Origin: Opisthorchis felineus
Lineage: Eukaryota; Platyhelminthes; Trematoda; Opisthorchiida; Opisthorchiidae
Assembly (NCBI GenBank): GCA_004794785.1
Contig: SJOL01001134.1
Span: 1 to 64,000, forward strand
DNA length: 64,000 nucleotides
Direction: 5' to 3'
Shown: positions 11,001-21,930 of the stretch, piece after piece
Position numbering within the stretch: position 1 is the stretch's first letter
Layout: each line of letters begins with the position of its first letter
Program-made: the position numbers and the translations under genes
Notes under the pieces: model-generated
The model's input: the letters and a program-made list of their open reading frames with translations, nothing else
What the model was told of the DNA's origin: nothing
The model's database searches: none

Positions 11001-14000
11001 TCCCGGCTAGTGGTTGAGGACTAAAACGTTCGGTCATGAGCTGCAGATCAGCAGTGTAATTAACTCGCATTTAGGTAGTATACAGCGCCACTCGTCCTTC
11101 AGTCACAGAATTCACATCATGATTTGATTGCCTTTCAGGGTCGCTTGTTACCCGAGAATTTATGTTTAGCAATGATGTTTTGCAAGAGGCCAACTCTTTC
11201 TCAAATTTATGGTAATATTCCAGGACCCACTGTCTCAGGACATACCTTCTGGGATTCAACTAGACCATCTGATGTTGCAACGTGGTTGACCTATTTCAAA
11301 CCTTGTGTTGTCTCCAGAGCGTGTCTAGAGAAATCTGCGTCTCCCATGTCTACTTGGCCACCCTGCCCTGTTTAAGATATCCGTTGTTTGTGCTATCACT
11401 AGGTTTTCAATCAACCTTTTCTTGGGACTAGTCTATATGGGCTATCTTCAGAGAGTTCGAAAGGGGCTGGTTCGGAACCAGGTATCTGGTGACGCAATAA
11501 AGTGGTTCGGTTGTGTGGTACATATATACGGCCATCGTCCACCGACTACCGTACTGCTTTGGGTAACGTGATTTGACAGAAGAGTATGAAAGTGTCGTAG
11601 ACACCGTTCGTCTTCTATAGAAGTGTCTGCTCAATTCTCCATACTCTCGGATAAAGGTATTTGGATCGCCTGGTAGGCTTCTACTTGTTTAATGACACTT
11701 TCATTCCCTCCGACCTATACCACCATTGGTTGCGCCACGTTTGGTTTTGCGGAAAATTTGTTGTAACAACTACCTGAAGATAACTAGTCGTTCACAGCCT
11801 ATTGATCATTAAATCTGCTTTGAATATCAGTGTCCTTTGCTGTGGGGACTGACCTAACCCGATGATGTAAGGCATAAGTGCTGTTTTCTGTGCGTGGTTC
11901 TCAGATAATTTGCAACCCACTAACAGTAAGTAGGTCATAGAAGAACAAGGGTGATAAAAGTTCGCTGTCTGACAGTGGGCTGCCTAGTATCCATGCTGTC
12001 GTTCATACCGGCACATTTTAGGTGGTCTGCGCAGCATTGGCAAACGTGAGCTCGTCCGCCGGCCATCGTTTAGGCAATATCCATCCGGATGCGTAAACCT
12101 GACCTTTGTGGTTGAGCGGGTTGAGTTTGACACCGTCCTTTCACTTGAGGAGCTGGTGGACATTTTCCATCTCTTGGATCCTGTGACGCATATGTTCAGG
12201 GCGCGCTTACTTGCCAGGACAGCTTACATAGGTGCATGGACTGAGTTCAACATTTGCTTCATTTAGCGCGCAGTAACCCACAACAAAGAAATAACGCAAA
12301 TACTCCGGAAATGCGACGTTTGTTGGGAGAATTGCTGCACCTATCTACAGTGTTTCTCTTCGGAAAATTGAGTTCGGTTGAAATTTCTACTCTATTACAG
12401 ACATCATCCACAAGTATGTGCGGGATCTCTACTCAAATCGCTTTCCGGAACTGGAATCTCTGGTTCCTTTGTGCTTGGATTATCTGAAGGTGGTTCTGGT
12501 AAGTTGCTTTGAGCATCCCTCCACTAACTTCCCCATTTACCCTTTCCTGGGAAAGATACGTTTTATGTGACCCATATTATAGTTTCATCGAGACACGACA
12601 CTATCTACATTGCGCTTAACCTTGTTATACAACCAACCAAATGTGTTACTTCAGGTTTTGGGGAATGAGATCCTCGAGCGATCCAAGCAAACAGATCTTT
12701 TGGCCTCCTTTCTGACTCCTGCAACAATTATGGTTGTCTCGGTCACTGCCTCCACGACCCAAGGGGCTCCATTGGATGAAAATCAACTCAGCCGGATTAT
12801 GGAGGCCTGTACGATGGCAATCGAATTGCAAGAAATGCGATCTGCTATGCTCACTTACGTTGAATCTCGTATGTCTTTCATTGCTCCAAACACCAGCATT
12901 CTTGTGGGAGCCTCAACTGCAGCCAAACTGATGGGTAAGTTGGACGCCACTCCTTATCAGCTACAAAGCTTGAATAAGATATTGGTTAAAGGGCAAAGCT
13001 TTGAAGCTGCAGTGCTCAATTTTCCTGTTTAATTTGGTAGTAGTATAGGTCTCATACGAGCATGCTTTGTAGCTGTCCTCTCCTATAATCATTAAAGGAA
13101 ATCACCTCAGTTAGAAAACGCCGTATCTCCGGTACACGGTTTATGGCTAACGAACGAACGAAACTGGTTTGTTGATTAGTGGCGTGTCACTATACTTATT
13201 GTTATCGTCTGCTGTTAAACGTTAGTCACTGTTGGTTGATCAGATGGTAGTTGATCTGTTCGCCGAGCTTGGCAATTGGTTTGCAAACGTTTCGTCCCCA
13301 GTCGAGGAGACATCGTCAGTGCGCAGTTGAGTGGGTGCTTCCTCCGTGCCTAGCTGCGTTTATATAGTTTTTGAAGAGTATCTAATATCCTTTCATGTGA
13401 TTGGCTCATTGGTATATACTCTTCAAAAACTATATAAACGCAGCTAGGCACGGAGGAAGCACCCACTCAACTGCGCACTGACGATGTCTCCTCGACTGGG
13501 GACGAAACGTTTGCAAACCAATTGCCAAGCTCGGCGAACAGATCAACTACCATCTGATCAACCAACAATAAACACACCCGAGCTACCTATGTTTCGACAA
13601 ATCGACAACGTTAGTCACTGTACCTCAACTGATGTTATAGTGGGTGCTCTTACTGAGCTCGCGTGTAGGGAAGCACCAGAATATCAGAGCGTGTGTTTGT
13701 TGTTTGTCCCGTGCTATACTACCTAAAATGTGGACCTTTGCTATCTTTAACGCTGCGACAAGCTTCGTCTGATTTTTTGTATTATGCTGCAAGGTAAATT
13801 GTTTTGATACTTTGCTACAGCGATCGCCTAAATGGAATTCACGTGTAAGCATAAATACTGGTAGACATTAATCGGGACATTTACGCAATCTTTCTCTCTT
13901 CCCCTGAAGACAGGATTTCACGGGGAAAGGGGTTTTTCAACCTCTCCCTGGGGCAATTTTGCAGCAAACTGGCTGACGAAGAATGGTCTTGTGGCTTATG

Positions 14001-17000
14001 CGAGGGCTGGGCCTGTCTTTGGGAATTAGTGTATGGTCTATATGCCTCCTATGGAGTTATAAGCACATTGGTATCCAGCTCACTCAGACTGCACTGACCC
14101 AATGCACAATGTTCACGTCAACGTTGTTTGTCCTAACGATATGCAGCCGCACGACCAACGACGCTCATGTATGCTAACTTGGACTCGACTTAAGATTTAA
14201 AAATACAGACTGTTTCTTGGTCAATAAGTGATTTTGCTTGACAGGATTTGGTCTACTGCTCTTTGGTCTCATTACGAGGTTCACTCTCAATAGTAACGTC
14301 ACCTTTCTGGCCGGAAGTGTCCGTAGAATTATGGTGTCCCTTCTTCTGTAGTACGCGAGGATAGTAGCTTCTGCTTATTTTTGGCTCCACAGCTCTAGGC
14401 TGGTACATGTAATGGACATACCTGTATTCTACGCAAATAGTGTTTGCCTCGCACTGTAATTGAACGTTTTGTCCGGCCTGGTGCCGCTGTACAGTGCTTT
14501 CACGTGTTTGCCTCTCCTTCCCTCACAGGTCATGCTGGTGGCCTGACAGCCCTCACAAAAATGCCCTCCTGTAACATACTCGTCCTGGGTGCACAGAAAC
14601 GTCTGCTATCCGGGTTCAGTAATGCTTCCGTTCTTCCTCATACGGGTTACATATTCAATGCGGAGGTCGTGCAGAAGCTACCGCCCGACTTACGCTACAA
14701 GGCAGCTCGCTTACTGGCTAACAAGGTGGCTTTGGCCGCTAGGGTCGATTTGTTTCATGAGGCTTCAGTAAGTTGGTTCGCCTTTTACTTCCAGCTTCAT
14801 TAATATTGGTTGGTCTTGTTTCCAGGTCTTTTACAGGTCTTGTTTCTTATTTCATCCATAGGACGGACACATCGGTGAAAAGCTTATGCTAGAGGTAGAA
14901 CGAAAGTTTGACAAGTGGCAGGAACCTCCTCCGGTCAAGACAATCAAGGCTTTACCTGCTCCCATTGATCCTCCAGCAAAGTACGTTGACATTATTTTCC
15001 ATGCGAACTTCCGTCCACGACGATTGGTCGTATGACACTGTTTTTGGAAGTTGGCCTCTCCTCACTGAAAACTCAACAATGTGGTAAACTGATTAGTGGT
15101 CACATTGGTGACCTCAATGTCACAGCTATTTACCCTTAAAGTGGTAATGCCCGTGAGATCAACCAAAGGCCGTCCTCTTCAAATGAGGACCTGCTTATTT
15201 GATCCTCACTGAGTCTGAAACGTCTCTCTACCATTACTGTCATTCTGAGGAACGTATGCAGATTTGGTTGTTCCATTCTTTCGCTATTACTTGCTTTGGT
15301 TTGCCATCGCAGCTCAGTTCAAGACCCTTCAATCCTCGCGTCGGCTATTTTGAACTGGTTTGTTCTCAATTGATAACCTTATCTTCTTTGTCTGTTTGGT
15401 CGGTTGGCCCAACTGTCACTTTAAATTCCGAAACTGTTTTTAGATAACGGATCTACGACAGCATTAATTACCATCTGTTTGTTCCACTAAGCCGGAGGCT
15501 AGCATCGTAACACACCGAAGCTTGTGGCTAAGCGCTCGAAACTGATTGTCTGTCTCGTCCAAGTGTCACATACGGTTTTTATGATGCGGTAAATGTTTCC
15601 GGCTCTTTTCTTCTACAGAAAACGAGGTGGACGACGTTATCGAAAGATGAAGGAACGCTTGGGCATGACAGAACTACGGCGTTCGGCCAATCGAATCCAA
15701 TTCGGAGAGATTAGTGATGACGCCTACCAAAGCGATTTAGGCTTCTCACTGGGTTCCTTGGGACAAAGGGGTATCGCCGGACGTCTTCGGGCTCCCCAAG
15801 CCGATTCCAAGACAAAGGCCCGAGTGAGCAAAGCACTTCAGCAAAAACTATCCCGTTTCGGTGGTATGTCCACTATGCCCACCACGGCACTGGGTGCGAC
15901 AACCTGGGGTGGGAGTTCCACGGTTCGGAAGCATGTGGCTGGTACCTCATCCTCCATCGCGTTCACACCACTTCAGGTGAGGTGGTTCTATACATTTTTG
16001 TGGGGATTTTATGACAGGAAGATTCTTCTACGGTCACGTTCCACCTTTGAAACAACGGAAATCTTGCTCTTGTCAACAGTCAGATACACGTCCCTTTCCA
16101 TGTGAAATGTAATTTGTTCACTGCGTTTTGTTGTGGGGACCGTCTAATCACTAGTCACTTTTAGGTGAACAGACTCTAAGGGAAGCGCTGTCGCCTTTCC
16201 AAAAAAGAGGATATCACCTGGACAGGTCAGAAGCGTTGTAGAGGCACGACATATTCAGCTTTCAAACATTGACTTTGTTGCTGCACAGATAGGGTGGTTG
16301 GCCGGTCTTGAAACTACTATTTTTTACACTGATGGTTTTGTTGCTTATAGCTGATAATACTCGCATTGACTTAGCGTTAGCTTTGCAGGATACCCAGAGA
16401 GAGACGAGAGTGAGAAATCTCGAGGAATTTCGGCGTGAGCTTTCATTGGATTATATTACTTTTGAAGCAACCTTCCTCTCGTTCTCCCGAATGGTCTGGA
16501 CCCCTCATTCCCTTAAACCGGATCATCACAACCAGTTACATCAGGATCAAAATGAGAAATAAAAATCCTTCAGCTTCACCCTTTCGGCACCTAGCTGCTA
16601 CCTGCAGAAAGCACGGGGGCTGAGATACTGCCAAGTTGCCCAAGGCTAGACAGGATTGATTAGGGTATACCTGAAAAATACCTTTTCGACTCAGCAAATT
16701 CACCAAGCCCACATTCCCTTGGAAAGGACAGTGAATTACACTATGGTGGGAATCCCCACCGTTCTTTTGAGAGCGCCTTATTGCAGTCCTTCACTGGACC
16801 TCAAGTGTTTTTAAAAAAGATAACCAGCTATTCCTTTTGGACGTGATGTCGAGGCCTAATAACTCTGGAGTGCTGAATTGTGGTATACGCAGAAGTTTGC
16901 TGCTCTCATTTTATCCATCGGGTGTAACCTGTTGCCGTGGTTCCTTAGAGCAGAAAAGTAACGGCTCTCAAAAGTGAGTAACTGGGCCCTTTGTTCACAA

Positions 17001-17888
17001 CCACGTACCTCCAAGGCGGCGGCTTTGCCCATGTATAATGTACCGAATGATCATTTTAATCCGTTTCATCCGAACGAGGTGTGACCGGCGCATTGCCAAC
17101 CCGAAAGCTTTCTTTCGCCATAAACAAATCCCTGATCTGAAGACGAACTCCCGGTGTGCGGTACTTGGGACAAATTCGGACGTCAATGAAATGGATTTCT
17201 GAATACGTTCCAGCTTCAGTACATAGTTAATGTGAAACTAACAAGCGATTAATTTTCTCAGGGCGTTGTTAAAAGTGGCAGTCAACTGGACTGCTCGAAT
17301 TCGTTTCAATCTTTGCACTCGGCGACTTAACGATACTCGTCACAAGTAAGTTTCCACAACGGCCGGAGCAGCACGAATGTGTAGAATCGCGCCAACTGAC
17401 TACGCTCGGTGTGCGCACTGACTCTATTGGTCCCCAACTTACATAAGATAGAGCAAATGGCGCAGCGAAAGACTGCTGCTATTTTATCAGGAATTTTGTA
17501 TGTGCTTTGGAAATACTTTTTGGATTGTGTGAGCGGGCCGTTCTATGCCTTTGGGTACCGCTCCCGAATAAGACCTCAATCTTCGTAGCAGACAGGTTCG
17601 TTCTTTTTAAAGCACGTTCTCTGAGACATTCTTGATAGCAGCAGTTACAGGGCATACGAAATAGAATGGCAGCCCCATTTATCCTGCACGTAGTCCGCAT
17701 TAATTGCTTTAAACACCATGCAAGCGATTGAAGCTGACTCTTTTTCGCTTTGTACACAGGGTCTGGAAATTGTTAATCCGCAGGCAGCAGAGAAGACGAC
17801 AGAGACCGGAAACAAATACTTCAGCGCCACATGCGGATTTGCAAAAATACAACCCAAGGCAGAAAAGAAAACAGAACGTGGGAGTTAA
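7814..17888 (+). CDS. PRPF31: U4/U6 small nuclear ribonucleoprotein Prp31 (complete, 8 coding exons)
   Basis: Prp31 is the core U4/U6 di-snRNP protein. It binds the 15.5K protein and U4 5' stem-loop and is needed to assemble the U4/U6.U5 tri-snRNP in the nucleus. Coding exons are 7814-8038, 10495-10636, 12401-12498, 12655-12934, 14529-14767, 14862-14980, 15619-15976 and 17760-17888. All junctions are GT-AG, phases close exactly, and the total is 529 residues plus stop (human is about 499). The predicted protein has an acidic N-terminus (MSLAEELLADLDDAE), a coiled-coil/NOSIC part with IIHKYVRDLYSNRFPELESL, a Nop domain with ATIMVVSVTASTTQG, FIAPNTSILVGASTAAKLMG and LPHTGYIFNAE, the basic nuclear-localisation stretch KKRGGRRYRKMKERLG, and a shorter divergent C-terminus. 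Start chosen because the N-terminus matches the family. Nothing suggests a pseudogene. The gene is convergent with NUP205. Confidence 0.96.
10495..10636 (+). CDS. PRPF31: PRPF31 coding exon 2
   Basis: Residues 76-122 plus one base. Contains GPVESDPEYQCIVEANNLMV, the conserved segment entering the NOSIC region. The acceptor is CCTACAG at 10494 and the donor GTGAGT at 10637. Confidence 0.94.
10875..11050 (-). mobile_element. SINE-B copy (second tRNA-like SINE family), in PRPF31 intron 2
   Basis: The reverse complement shows a tRNA-like head (TGACCGAACGTTTTAGT, A box; GCCAGTTCAAGTC, degenerate B box) followed by a body shared with the copies at 63343-63535 and 63648-63830: GCACTGTTGGTGATTCC, then TTTCGCTTGCAGGACAAAAT. 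The head resembles a Ser/Leu-type tRNA rather than the SINE-A head. Confidence 0.7.
12401..12498 (+). CDS. PRPF31: PRPF31 coding exon 3
   Basis: Completes an Asn codon, then 32 codons reading IIHKYVRDLYSNRFPELESL and ending LDYLKVVL. The acceptor is TATTACAG at 12400 and the donor GTAAGT at 12499. Confidence 0.95.
12655..12934 (+). CDS. PRPF31: PRPF31 coding exon 4
   Basis: Residues 156-248 plus one base; first half of the Nop domain. Conserved blocks ATIMVVSVTASTTQG, YVESRMSFIAPNTSI and GASTAAKLMG. The frame stays open past the GTAAGT donor at 12935, so an unspliced reading extends spuriously to 13032. Confidence 0.96.
13230..13381. repeat. Left arm of perfect 152-bp inverted repeat
   Basis: Pairs base for base with 13416-13567; every checked position i matches 26797-i. 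The first mismatches are outside 13230/13567 and inside 13381/13416. Confidence 0.92.
13416..13567. repeat. Right arm of perfect 152-bp inverted repeat
   Basis: Reverse complement of 13230-13381. It carries the hammerhead-like core at 13478-13508 on the plus strand. Related arms occur at about 39986-40110 and, as a fragment, at 53349-53400. Confidence 0.92.
13478..13510 (+). ncRNA. Hammerhead-ribozyme-like core (degenerate)
   Basis: CTGACGA (13478-13484), stem II GTCTCC/GGGGAC with a six-base loop, then GAAAC (13504-13508). One unpaired T between CTGACGA and stem II departs from the canonical core, and no clear cleavage triplet closing stem III was found. It is probably a relic or variant, and activity is doubtful. 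The mirror copy is on the minus strand at 13287-13319. Confidence 0.45.
14529..14767 (+). CDS. PRPF31: PRPF31 coding exon 5
   Basis: Completes a Gly codon, then 79 codons of the second half of the Nop domain: LTKMPSCNILVLGAQKRLLS, SVLPHTGYIFNAEVVQKLPP, ARVDLFHEAS. The acceptor is CCTCACAG at 14528 and the donor GTAAGT at 14768. Confidence 0.96.
14862..14980 (+). CDS. PRPF31: PRPF31 coding exon 6
   Basis: Residues 329-367 plus two bases. Contains LEVERKFDKWQEPPPVKTIK and ALPAPID. It follows a short 94-bp intron. The acceptor is CATCCATAG at 14861 and the donor GTACGT at 14981. Confidence 0.95.
15619..15976 (+). CDS. PRPF31: PRPF31 coding exon 7
   Basis: Completes a Lys codon, then 119 codons starting with the basic KKRGGRRYRKMKERLG stretch, then FGEISDDAYQSDLGFSLG and ending SSSIAFTPLQ. 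The donor is GTGAGG at 15977. The linker after QQKLSRFGG is longer than in the human protein. Confidence 0.95.
16569..16657 (-). mobile_element. SINE-A 3' fragment, minus orientation, in PRPF31 intron 7
   Basis: The reverse complement matches the SINE-A body from the CTAGCCTTGGGCAACTTGGC segment to the AAGGGTGAAGCTG end. The tRNA-like head is missing. Confidence 0.65.
17760..17888 (+). CDS. PRPF31: PRPF31 coding exon 8 (terminal) with stop
   Basis: Residues 488-529 and TAA. GLEIVNPQAAEKTTETGNKY aligns with the human GLEIVNPQAAEKKV-NQKYF end. The remaining tail is divergent (FAKIQPKAEKK). The acceptor is TGTACACAG at 17759. Confidence 0.95.
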   Translation, partial: GLEIVNPQAAEKTTETGNKYFSATCGFAKIQPKAEKKTERGS

Positions 17889-17926
17889 TGATGTGATGTC
17901 TTTGGTTACCGCTGTATTTCTGTACA

Positions 17927-17932
17927 AATAAA
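17927..17932 (+). terminator. PRPF31 polyadenylation signal AATAAA
   Basis: Canonical hexamer 38 bp after the stop codon. The short 3' UTR is in line with a compact transcript end. The true cleavage site is not visible. Confidence 0.6.
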
Positions 17933-18499
17933 TCCCTATCCATTAAACCGATCGTTTCTTTTTCTCAACATCCCTACCTGCTGAGCGAGGTTGCCCAGAG
18001 CTTCCCAGAGGATCGAAGATTGTCGGATTATATTTATAATCCATTCGACTGATATTAACGAGAGATTTGGTCGAGCCTCTGAGGAGTATGCCGTTTGTGG
18101 TGTTCTTCAATCAAATATGGATCACAATGACTTTGAGAATTCAGTTGGACAGATTAACTGAAGTTCGAGACGTCTGCCTGAGGACTCCCTAAACAAGGCT
18201 AAATTGGTAGTGGGTTGTCAGCGAATTTTCACTAGTCGTCCCATAATAACTAAAAAGCACAATGCATGTCACTGCCCCTTAGCTAGCTGACGGATTGGTG
18301 AAGATAGCTGGCTATCGATTGGGAAGATTTCGCGGTTAGGAACTGTTTGTGAGATACATGAACAATCGGAATGTCTTAGGATTAATGCCGTTTCCTGTGC
18401 AACGGCTGGAATTAAGTTGACAACAGCCCGAATGTGCTATAGACGGCCACCGGTACTCGACAGACAAGCTATTCTTGAAATAAAACAATATTTTAAAAA

Positions 18500-20240
18500 C
18501 CGTTGAAAATTAGGAACAGTAAATGCTTGCCACAACAAGGTGCTCTTGCGCGTACTCTAGATACTGTCAGTTGACCTGTTGCATCTCTGAAACTCGAATA
18601 CAGTATCCAAGTACGGTTGAGCTTACGGCACCTCTTTCCAGATGCCAGAGTACGAACTTCGAGTTGTCCTAAAGCTGCTGCAGCGGGTTTTGTCGGTGTT
18701 GGTAGAACCTTAAGTGATCGGGCCGTGGCTTCATTCCTCGACTGGATTTCTGTAAGCAGCAGCCTCTGCTGTCCGACTTTCCGGTCGAAATGTTGAACAC
18801 TAACGTGATTATTCATGAACCAACGAACTGTAGCTCTGGTTCGCCAATCCTTCTGGGATAAACAAGCCGATTCAGATCACGCTCTCTTTCGGTGCAGATT
18901 TACCTTGAACTTGCCCGGTGAACTCCAGAAACTAACTCCTCATTTAGCAGCGGAGAAGCTTTGTGAGCCACAAGTTAGGAGCATATCACAGCCTACTTTG
19001 CAATGTATTACAAACGGCCTCTTCAGAGGACATTGACCATAACTGGGATTAGATAACCAGGGTTGTGTGACGCCGGGAACTCTGTTGTTTCCGAGCGCGT
19101 ACATGCATGCCAACTATCACTTCTTGATGCGAGGCGCCCCATCCCTTAGGTTCGGAGTACAATTCGGCCAGACGATCGATTAAAAGACAGCTCAAATGTA
19201 GCCCGTGTATGGACAGAGGGACGTAGTGGAATCAGAAAAATGGAAGAGGCCGATGCGGCTGGAAACGCACGGAAGCTAATTCGCAAAACAGGATCTAAAA
19301 GGCCTTCCTGAGTTAAGCAAGGATAATACTGAGAATCTGATGCATAACAAAGATGGGTAACTAGATCGCTGGGCAGAATATTTTCAGCAGCAGTTCAAGT
19401 GACCTTTCACCCCCTGTATCCATGTAGACCATTCGATCCGCTCATTTTGAGCCTTGGTCTGTGATTTCGGATTCTTCTCCAGTTGAAGTACAAATGTGCC
19501 TTCCTGGCTTGAAGCGTCATCGGGCTTCTGGATCAGATGAAATTCCCCTGGCGTTGTTAAAAGATGGAGGAGAACCTTTGTGTTTGTTCTTACTTAGTTG
19601 GGATCAAAAACGTGTTCCAGAGAGTTGAGGCCGGTCGTCAGTCCTACGCGTGTTCAGAAAGCTAACCGAACCGACTGTCGTAACAACGGCTACTGGCTTC
19701 CCTTACATTGCGACGCCTTTCTTCGGCATGTGAGACGCAATTACGAAAAAAAGCAGGATTTCGACGTGGCAGACGGTACATGGATCATATCTTTAAATTA
19801 CGTCAAGTGCTTGAACAACGCCACTTATACCAGCTACCAAAAATAGCAGTTTTCCTCAGCTTTAAAGAAATCTTCGACTGTGTTGATAGATTGGCTCCTA
19901 AATTTCCTTGGCTAGAGGGGAATGCCCTTGAAGTTCGTATTCTTGGTGCCCTTTATTCCAATACCTTCAGTCGGGTTGGGTGCACAATGAACTGTCCAGA
20001 AGCTCCTAACGACTAGTGGAGTTCCTAAGGGCTGTTCCCTCTCCTTCATTCAACTTTGTCATCGACGACATCATGAGGTGCATACTCCAAAGGGCCATGA
20101 AATTGGGTATCGAAATCACGTCTGGATAATGATCAATGGATTTGGATTATGCGGATGGCATAATTTTGTTTGACGATTATTTGTCCGCGCAAATTACCTC
20201 CGCAAGAATATCGGAGGCGATCCTACGTTTAGGCATGCGT
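18500..20240 (+). mobile_element. RTE-type non-LTR remnant, copy A (endonuclease end and 5' RT)
   Basis: Frameshifted remains running in order. The end of the endonuclease domain is at 18815-19036 (SDHALFRCRFTLNLPGE, AAEKLCEPQVRS). A linker follows, then reverse transcriptase with DHIFKLRQVLEQRHLYQ and DCVDR at about 19780-19890, and a mutated catalytic box LDYADGIILF near 20135-20170. Copy B restarts the same protein region at about 20255, so the two are independent, head-to-tail insertions or a duplication. No intact ORF remains. Confidence 0.7.
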
Positions 20241-20254
20241 TGAGTTGAGGCGTG

Positions 20255-21930
20255 ATACTCAACTGGCAAAGATATCAACCCTCCAACGCGATAAGGCAGC
20301 TGACGCGATTGGTCTGTACCCCGCACTCTTCAGAGAAGTGGCGATGTCCTAGTGAACAGTTTAACATTCATACTGGAGAAGATTTGGAATGAAAACAGAA
20401 TACCAGTAGAATGGAGCTCCTTGACCATCATCCCAGTTTTCAAAATGAGCGCAAGAACGTCATGCGAAAACCATCGTGGTATCAGTCTGGTATCCGTCGC
20501 TCTCTGGCATTATTTTGCGTAGGTTCATCGATTATCGGGAGAGACAAATTCGTGAGAATCAAGCCAGGTTCCGCCCTGGCCGAGGATGCATCGACCATAT
20601 CTTTCCCTTGAGACATATTATTGAACAGCGTCACTCCTTCAAACGTCCCACATTGGTCGTTTTTCCTGATCTGAAAGCTGCTTTTGACTCTGTTGATCGT
20701 GAGAAACTTTGTCGATCAAAGGCGTTCCTTCCAAATTCGTATCCCTTACGAAAGCGCTGTATGCGAACTCCTGTGGGTGCGTGCGAGTATACGGCAAGTT
20801 TTCGCCTGAGTTCAGCACGCCCAGTGGTGTAAAACAAGATTACACTCTCTCACCTTTTTCAACTTTGTTATTGATGTGCTCCTTGAAATTCCTCTGCCTA
20901 CCTCTGAAAACTCGAAGGTTGAAATGCCCCCGGGGCGTTCGCTCACAGGCATTGAATGTGGACGATATCGGTCTCCGTGGTCCAGATCCTTCAAAAAATG
21001 CAAGCCATTTTAATGAACCTAAAGAATTCTGCCGCACGGTTCGGCATGCACTTCACAACTGCAAAGTGCTGCTACAAGACTGTGTGGGATCAAACCCAAA
21101 CTTCATGCTTGCAGACCAGCCAATCGACGTGATAGACAAACTTGTTTACCCGGACAGTTGTATAAGTTCCGGTGGACTGGCTGGAGATGAAATTACTTCT
21201 CGGGTCGGAAAGGTCAGGACAGGTTTTGTCAACCTCCGACACCTATGGTGCAGACGTGGTGTGTTTGTCTGTTATAGGCGGTGTGAACCATACTGCTTTA
21301 CGGATCCGAGATGTGGCTTCTACGCGCAGAGAACATAAAAAAACATGTTAGTGTTTGACCATCTGTGTCTTTGAAGCACTCGTCGGGTGTGGTGGGAACA
21401 TCGGATTAGTAATGCTGAGGTGCCCCAGATGATCCTAGGAAGAAGGAACCCTCCCGCGATAGATCAATTACTTACGCTTCGTAGGTTACGCTGATCAGGA
21501 CATGTACTCCACATGCCAGAAGACCGTCTGCCTCGTAGAGCTCTTTTCGTCCAGCCCTGTGTGGAGTGGAAGCGACCGAGAGGTGGACAGTGTATGACTT
21601 TGCAACGAAGTATGAAAACACTAACCAGTAAACTGAGTCGAGTCAACAACTGCTGTCTCCCTGGACGGGGACCCTGGGACTCAACTCACCAATAGTTAAT
21701 GACACTGACAGAAATGGCCCAATCGCGCAGTCAGTGGTGCTCGTGCAGCAAAGCTATCGCCTTCAATAGATAGGTACCACATTCCCTAACTAACTAAACA
21801 TGTCATCGCCTCCAAGGCCTGGCTGTATGTCCTACACTCTCCCAGTCTCCGGTTATCGAAATTTTAGCAGCTGGAACCAATGTGCCTACGGCACACGGTT
21901 TATAACTGAGAAATGGATTGATCAGTCAAT
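20255..21930 (+). mobile_element. RTE-type non-LTR remnant, copy B (RT to 3' end)
   Basis: Begins with degenerate ALKRDKAADAIGL-type text and FILEKIWNENRIPVEWSS. It then has ENQARFRPGRGCIDHIFPLR, EQRHSFKRPTLVVFPDLKAA FDSVDRE (20470-20720), a degenerate catalytic box NVDDIGL near 20958, VLLQDCVGSNPNFMLADQPI (21066-21125), CISSGGLAGDE, and the C-terminus MPEDRLPRRALFVQP near 21513, with the ORF ending about 21690. The 3' UTR includes the GTGCCTACGGCACACGG palindrome near 21880-21900. It is broken by frameshifts and stops. Confidence 0.75.

Larger units (their letters stand above)
13218..13621 (+). mobile_element. Foldback element with hammerhead-like cores (Penelope-like terminal repeats?), in PRPF31 intron 4
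   Basis: Two perfectly matching 152-bp inverted arms (13230-13381 and 13416-13567) flank a 34-bp spacer. A 40-bp tail (13567-13606) follows, and the whole unit is bounded by the exact 15-bp direct repeat AACGTTAGTCACTGT at 13218-13232 and 13607-13621. The right arm contains CTGACGA, then GTCTCC-TCGACT-GGGGAC, then GAAAC, the order of a hammerhead ribozyme core with one extra base after CTGACGA. The left arm carries its mirror. Inverted terminal repeats with hammerhead motifs and variable target duplications are known for Penelope-like retroelements. Assignment to that group is inference because no reverse transcriptase or GIY-YIG domain is present. Perfect arm identity suggests a recent insertion. 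There is no coding potential. Confidence 0.75.
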
